NCBI GenBank assembly: GCA_018881555.1
Contig: JACAXG010000007.1
Span: 6,028,643 to 6,092,642 of the forward strand
Direction: 5' to 3'
Length of the DNA: 64,000 nucleotides
From: Amblyornis subalaris
Taxonomy: Eukaryota; Chordata; Aves; Passeriformes; Ptilonorhynchidae
The notes below the pieces were generated by a model, which did not search any database, had not been told where the DNA came from, and saw nothing but the letters and a program-made list of their open reading frames with translations. Below are positions 61,903 through 64,000 of this stretch, piece by piece (the stretch's first letter is position 1; the number at the start of each line of letters is the position of its first letter). Position numbers and translations under genes: made by a program.

Positions 61903-63215
61903 AAACAGTGCCATGTTCCTAATTAAAAATTAAGCAGTTTCATTGCTATATCCTTCCAAAGTTGAGTAAAATANAAGTTGCATACACAACTGGCCAAAAC
62001 ACAGTTTTACTCAAACACACTCCAGCTTATTGCATCTAAGAGCTCTAAATGTGAAGTCTGCAGGTTTCTAGGGCTTGGCATGGCTTTCTCTGGGGTACAA
62101 ATATATATATTTATGTATCTATACACGCAGGTGTTTAAATAGTTAAAAGCAGAAGATAAATATTCAGTAGCTTCCTTTCATATCAATTTAAGTGCTAATT
62201 GCTTTGTCAGAACTATGATCAAGACAGATTTAACTGCGGCAAAACACGGTTTAAACTAAAGAATGGGAATACTTTAAGGGACAAATTTGAAGTGGAAAAA
62301 ACTAAGTTTAATACAATGGTTTACTTGAAATGGAATTTCATCTTGAGCACAAAACAAACTCTGGCAAAGCAGGTTTGTGTCTGACTCAATTCAACATTTT
62401 GTACTACAATTTCCCATCTTCTACTTTACTAGAATGGGATTATTCAGATTANAAATGACAATTTTAAAATTAAATGGAATGCCAGGATGGCAACAGTGAT
62501 ACTTGTTTGCAGGATAAAATTATCCATTTCCATAGCTTTTTTAATTTCCANTTATTCTTAGGTGCATTACCACATTTTTGTATTAAAACTGATGAAAGGT
62601 TGAGAAGCATAAGTTTGCTTCCTAACCAACATATTTTACAACTGGTTCAAAACTGCTCAGGTATAGAAAGAACTTTAACTAGGATTTGGAAGGAAATTGA
62701 AAGGACTGCTTGTTGAGGGCAGGGAATGATAGGAACTGCCTGTATACATGTTTTGAAGAGTGTACAGAGCTTGAAAATAGATAAGGGCAATTCCATTGCT
62801 GAAATAAAAGTAGTTTAAGGGTTACTACTTATTGTAGATGTAAATCAATGCAGTGAGGAGTGCCTGTAGTGCTATCAAAAACCATCAGAATTATAAATGT
62901 ATATATATACATATATATATATATATACATGCACACACAGACACAGGATTTCTTTCACTTCCACAAGCATCCAAAACCCTAACAGGGAACTAACCTGAGG
63001 TATTTCTATCAAGAACAACTGATAGGTAGTTCAAACAGTTCACACTCCTCTTGTATGTGTGCAGTGAAAGGATAAGAGGCAAGATGCAAAATAGAAAATT
63101 CCCTTCGGATAAAAGCAAAAAAAAAGTCTTTGCTGGAGTGGTCTCTGATGACCCTCCCTTAATAGGAAGGAAGCACTTCAGNTTCAAAAATGCTCATTGG
63201 TCAAAAGAAATGACA
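61903..63215. other. Unique noncoding DNA with an AT microsatellite
   Basis: No gene recognised. ATATAT runs are present near 62100-62110, and a longer (AT)n lies at 62899-62930. Frames of 80 codons or fewer are chance-sized. Confidence 0.5.
62899..62940. repeat. (AT)n/(CA)n microsatellite
   Basis: GTATATATATACATATATATATATATATACATGCACACACAG, a dinucleotide repeat. Confidence 0.9.
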
Positions 63216-64000
63216 AAAGTCAGAGGGTCCTCAAACAATCAGAGAGTTTTATTAATAAATTACATGCTTGGCATGGAAATTGGTGTGTCAGTCCCTGTCC
63301 TGCTATATAGGCACACAGGAGNGGGTTTGGGATAAAGGGGTAGAGTCAAGGGAAAAGAGAAACTAAGCACCCAATCCCACTTTTTATTCCATGTCCACTT
63401 CCTGCCAATCATTCCTGCNCTTCTGCTGTACTCTGTTGTGGTTCTTTCTCGTGGAAATGTGCTGCCCTATCTCCACCTGGCCTCCCTTCTCCAGCCAAAG
63501 CTTGGTCTTTCTTAGTTTTTCCTTAATAAAAATAGTCCTTGGTTATTANCAGTGATTCTTGTCTGTTATTACTAATAGTCCTTGGTTGGCTCCACAGCCA
63601 TCCAGTTATCATTGTTTCAGCCACACACATCTGCCCCTTATCTTCTGGGAATTGAGAGCTCAAAAGGATCTCGCTTCAGACCGCTGTTTATAGGGTCACG
63701 AGGGAGCGGGCTTTAGCCACAGCAGTTTTCCATCCTGGCCACAATCCAGTTGGTAACTTTCTTTGGAGGTTCAACAGAAATACTCNNCTTGGNTTGTTAN
63801 TCAGGCAAGAAGAGTTTGCAAGGCTGCTTGTTAAAAACCAGGTGCTCATTAGACAGCACCAGTTCCTGGGANCAGACAGTGTTTCTGATAAGCTTAGTGC
63901 AGGTGCAGTTCATCAAGGCTGAGGCCTAATGAGAATTTCTTAAGTAATAGTGCGGCCTGAGGGGGGAAGTTGCTATTAAAGGCAGCTTTTCTAGGTCTCT
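63216..64000 (-). mobile_element. Unidentified repeat-like block at the window edge, possibly LTR-related
   Basis: From about 63216 the sequence is GC-richer and has more Ns than the rest (63782-63873 holds five or more). TTTATTAATAAA near 63248 would be a poly-A signal on the minus strand, and CCTGCTATATAGG lies near 63300. AATAGTCCTTGGTT occurs twice, at about 63529 and 63573. These traits fit a multicopy element continuing past the window, perhaps a minus-strand LTR, but I cannot match it to a family and see no clear ends. Confidence 0.25.

Noticed and set aside
1..64000. CRISPR arrays, operons, phage or bacterial systems
   Set aside because: Repeat spacing, base composition and the vertebrate transposons rule out a prokaryotic source. 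No regularly spaced repeats are present.
1..64000. tRNA, rRNA or snRNA genes
   Set aside because: I saw no convincing tRNA A/B box pair with cloverleaf potential and no rRNA or snRNA signature by eye. tRNAscan-SE and Infernal would be needed to exclude microRNAs.

Overview
The window is vertebrate nuclear DNA, almost certainly from a bird. The main evidence is about a dozen CR1 retrotransposon pieces whose 3' ends carry the avian terminus ATTCTATGATTCTATGA, or its reverse complement at the start of minus-strand copies. Two LTRs have the start/end signature of a common avian ERVL-like family. Sequence between repeats is AT-rich and has no operons, ribosome binding sites or dense ORFs, which excludes a prokaryotic or phage source. 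Isolated single Ns occur every few hundred bases; they look like ambiguous base calls rather than gaps. The mix of CR1 3'-end types suggests a neoavian bird, but I cannot name the species.

I find no confidently recognisable protein-coding exon, tRNA or rRNA. The longest open frames (about 100 to 150 codons) are what chance gives over 64 kb in six frames; several cross Ns or lie inside CR1. The window is best read as intergenic or deep intronic.

Layout: 1-7 kb is unique AT-rich DNA with poly-A tracts. At 6.96-7.81 kb an AATAAA plus poly-A tract, an AT microsatellite and a 0.5 kb plus-strand CR1 lie close together. CR1 tails follow at 11.3 and 13.5 kb, a shortened ERVL-like LTR at 17.0 kb, a CR1 tail plus a CR1 reverse-transcriptase piece at 20.2-20.7 kb, and a CR1 tail at 23.2 kb. 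From 23.8 to 36.1 kb there is no clear transposon, but there is a tandem duplication carrying an NKX2-like core (31.44 kb) and a SOX/POU-like motif group (34.5 kb). At 36.1-40.9 kb is a transposon-rich stretch: two long CR1s, one short CR1, a candidate LTR and a well-bounded solo LTR. From 40.9 to 47.8 kb the DNA is unique. A plus-strand CR1 (47.8-48.1 kb) is followed by a stretch with the look of a conserved developmental enhancer (49.65-50.05 kb), then a small open frame with a poly-A signal and poly-A tract at 51.0-51.25 kb. The rest is unique DNA with simple repeats and short CR1 tails, ending in an unidentified repeat-like block from about 63.2 kb.

The items most worth checking are the A-tailed loci at 51.2, 52.7 and 57.9 kb (they share short sequence before the A-run and may be poly-A retroposons, uncommon in birds), the 53-codon frame at 51.03 kb, the motif-dense AT-rich blocks, and the unidentified block at the right edge.
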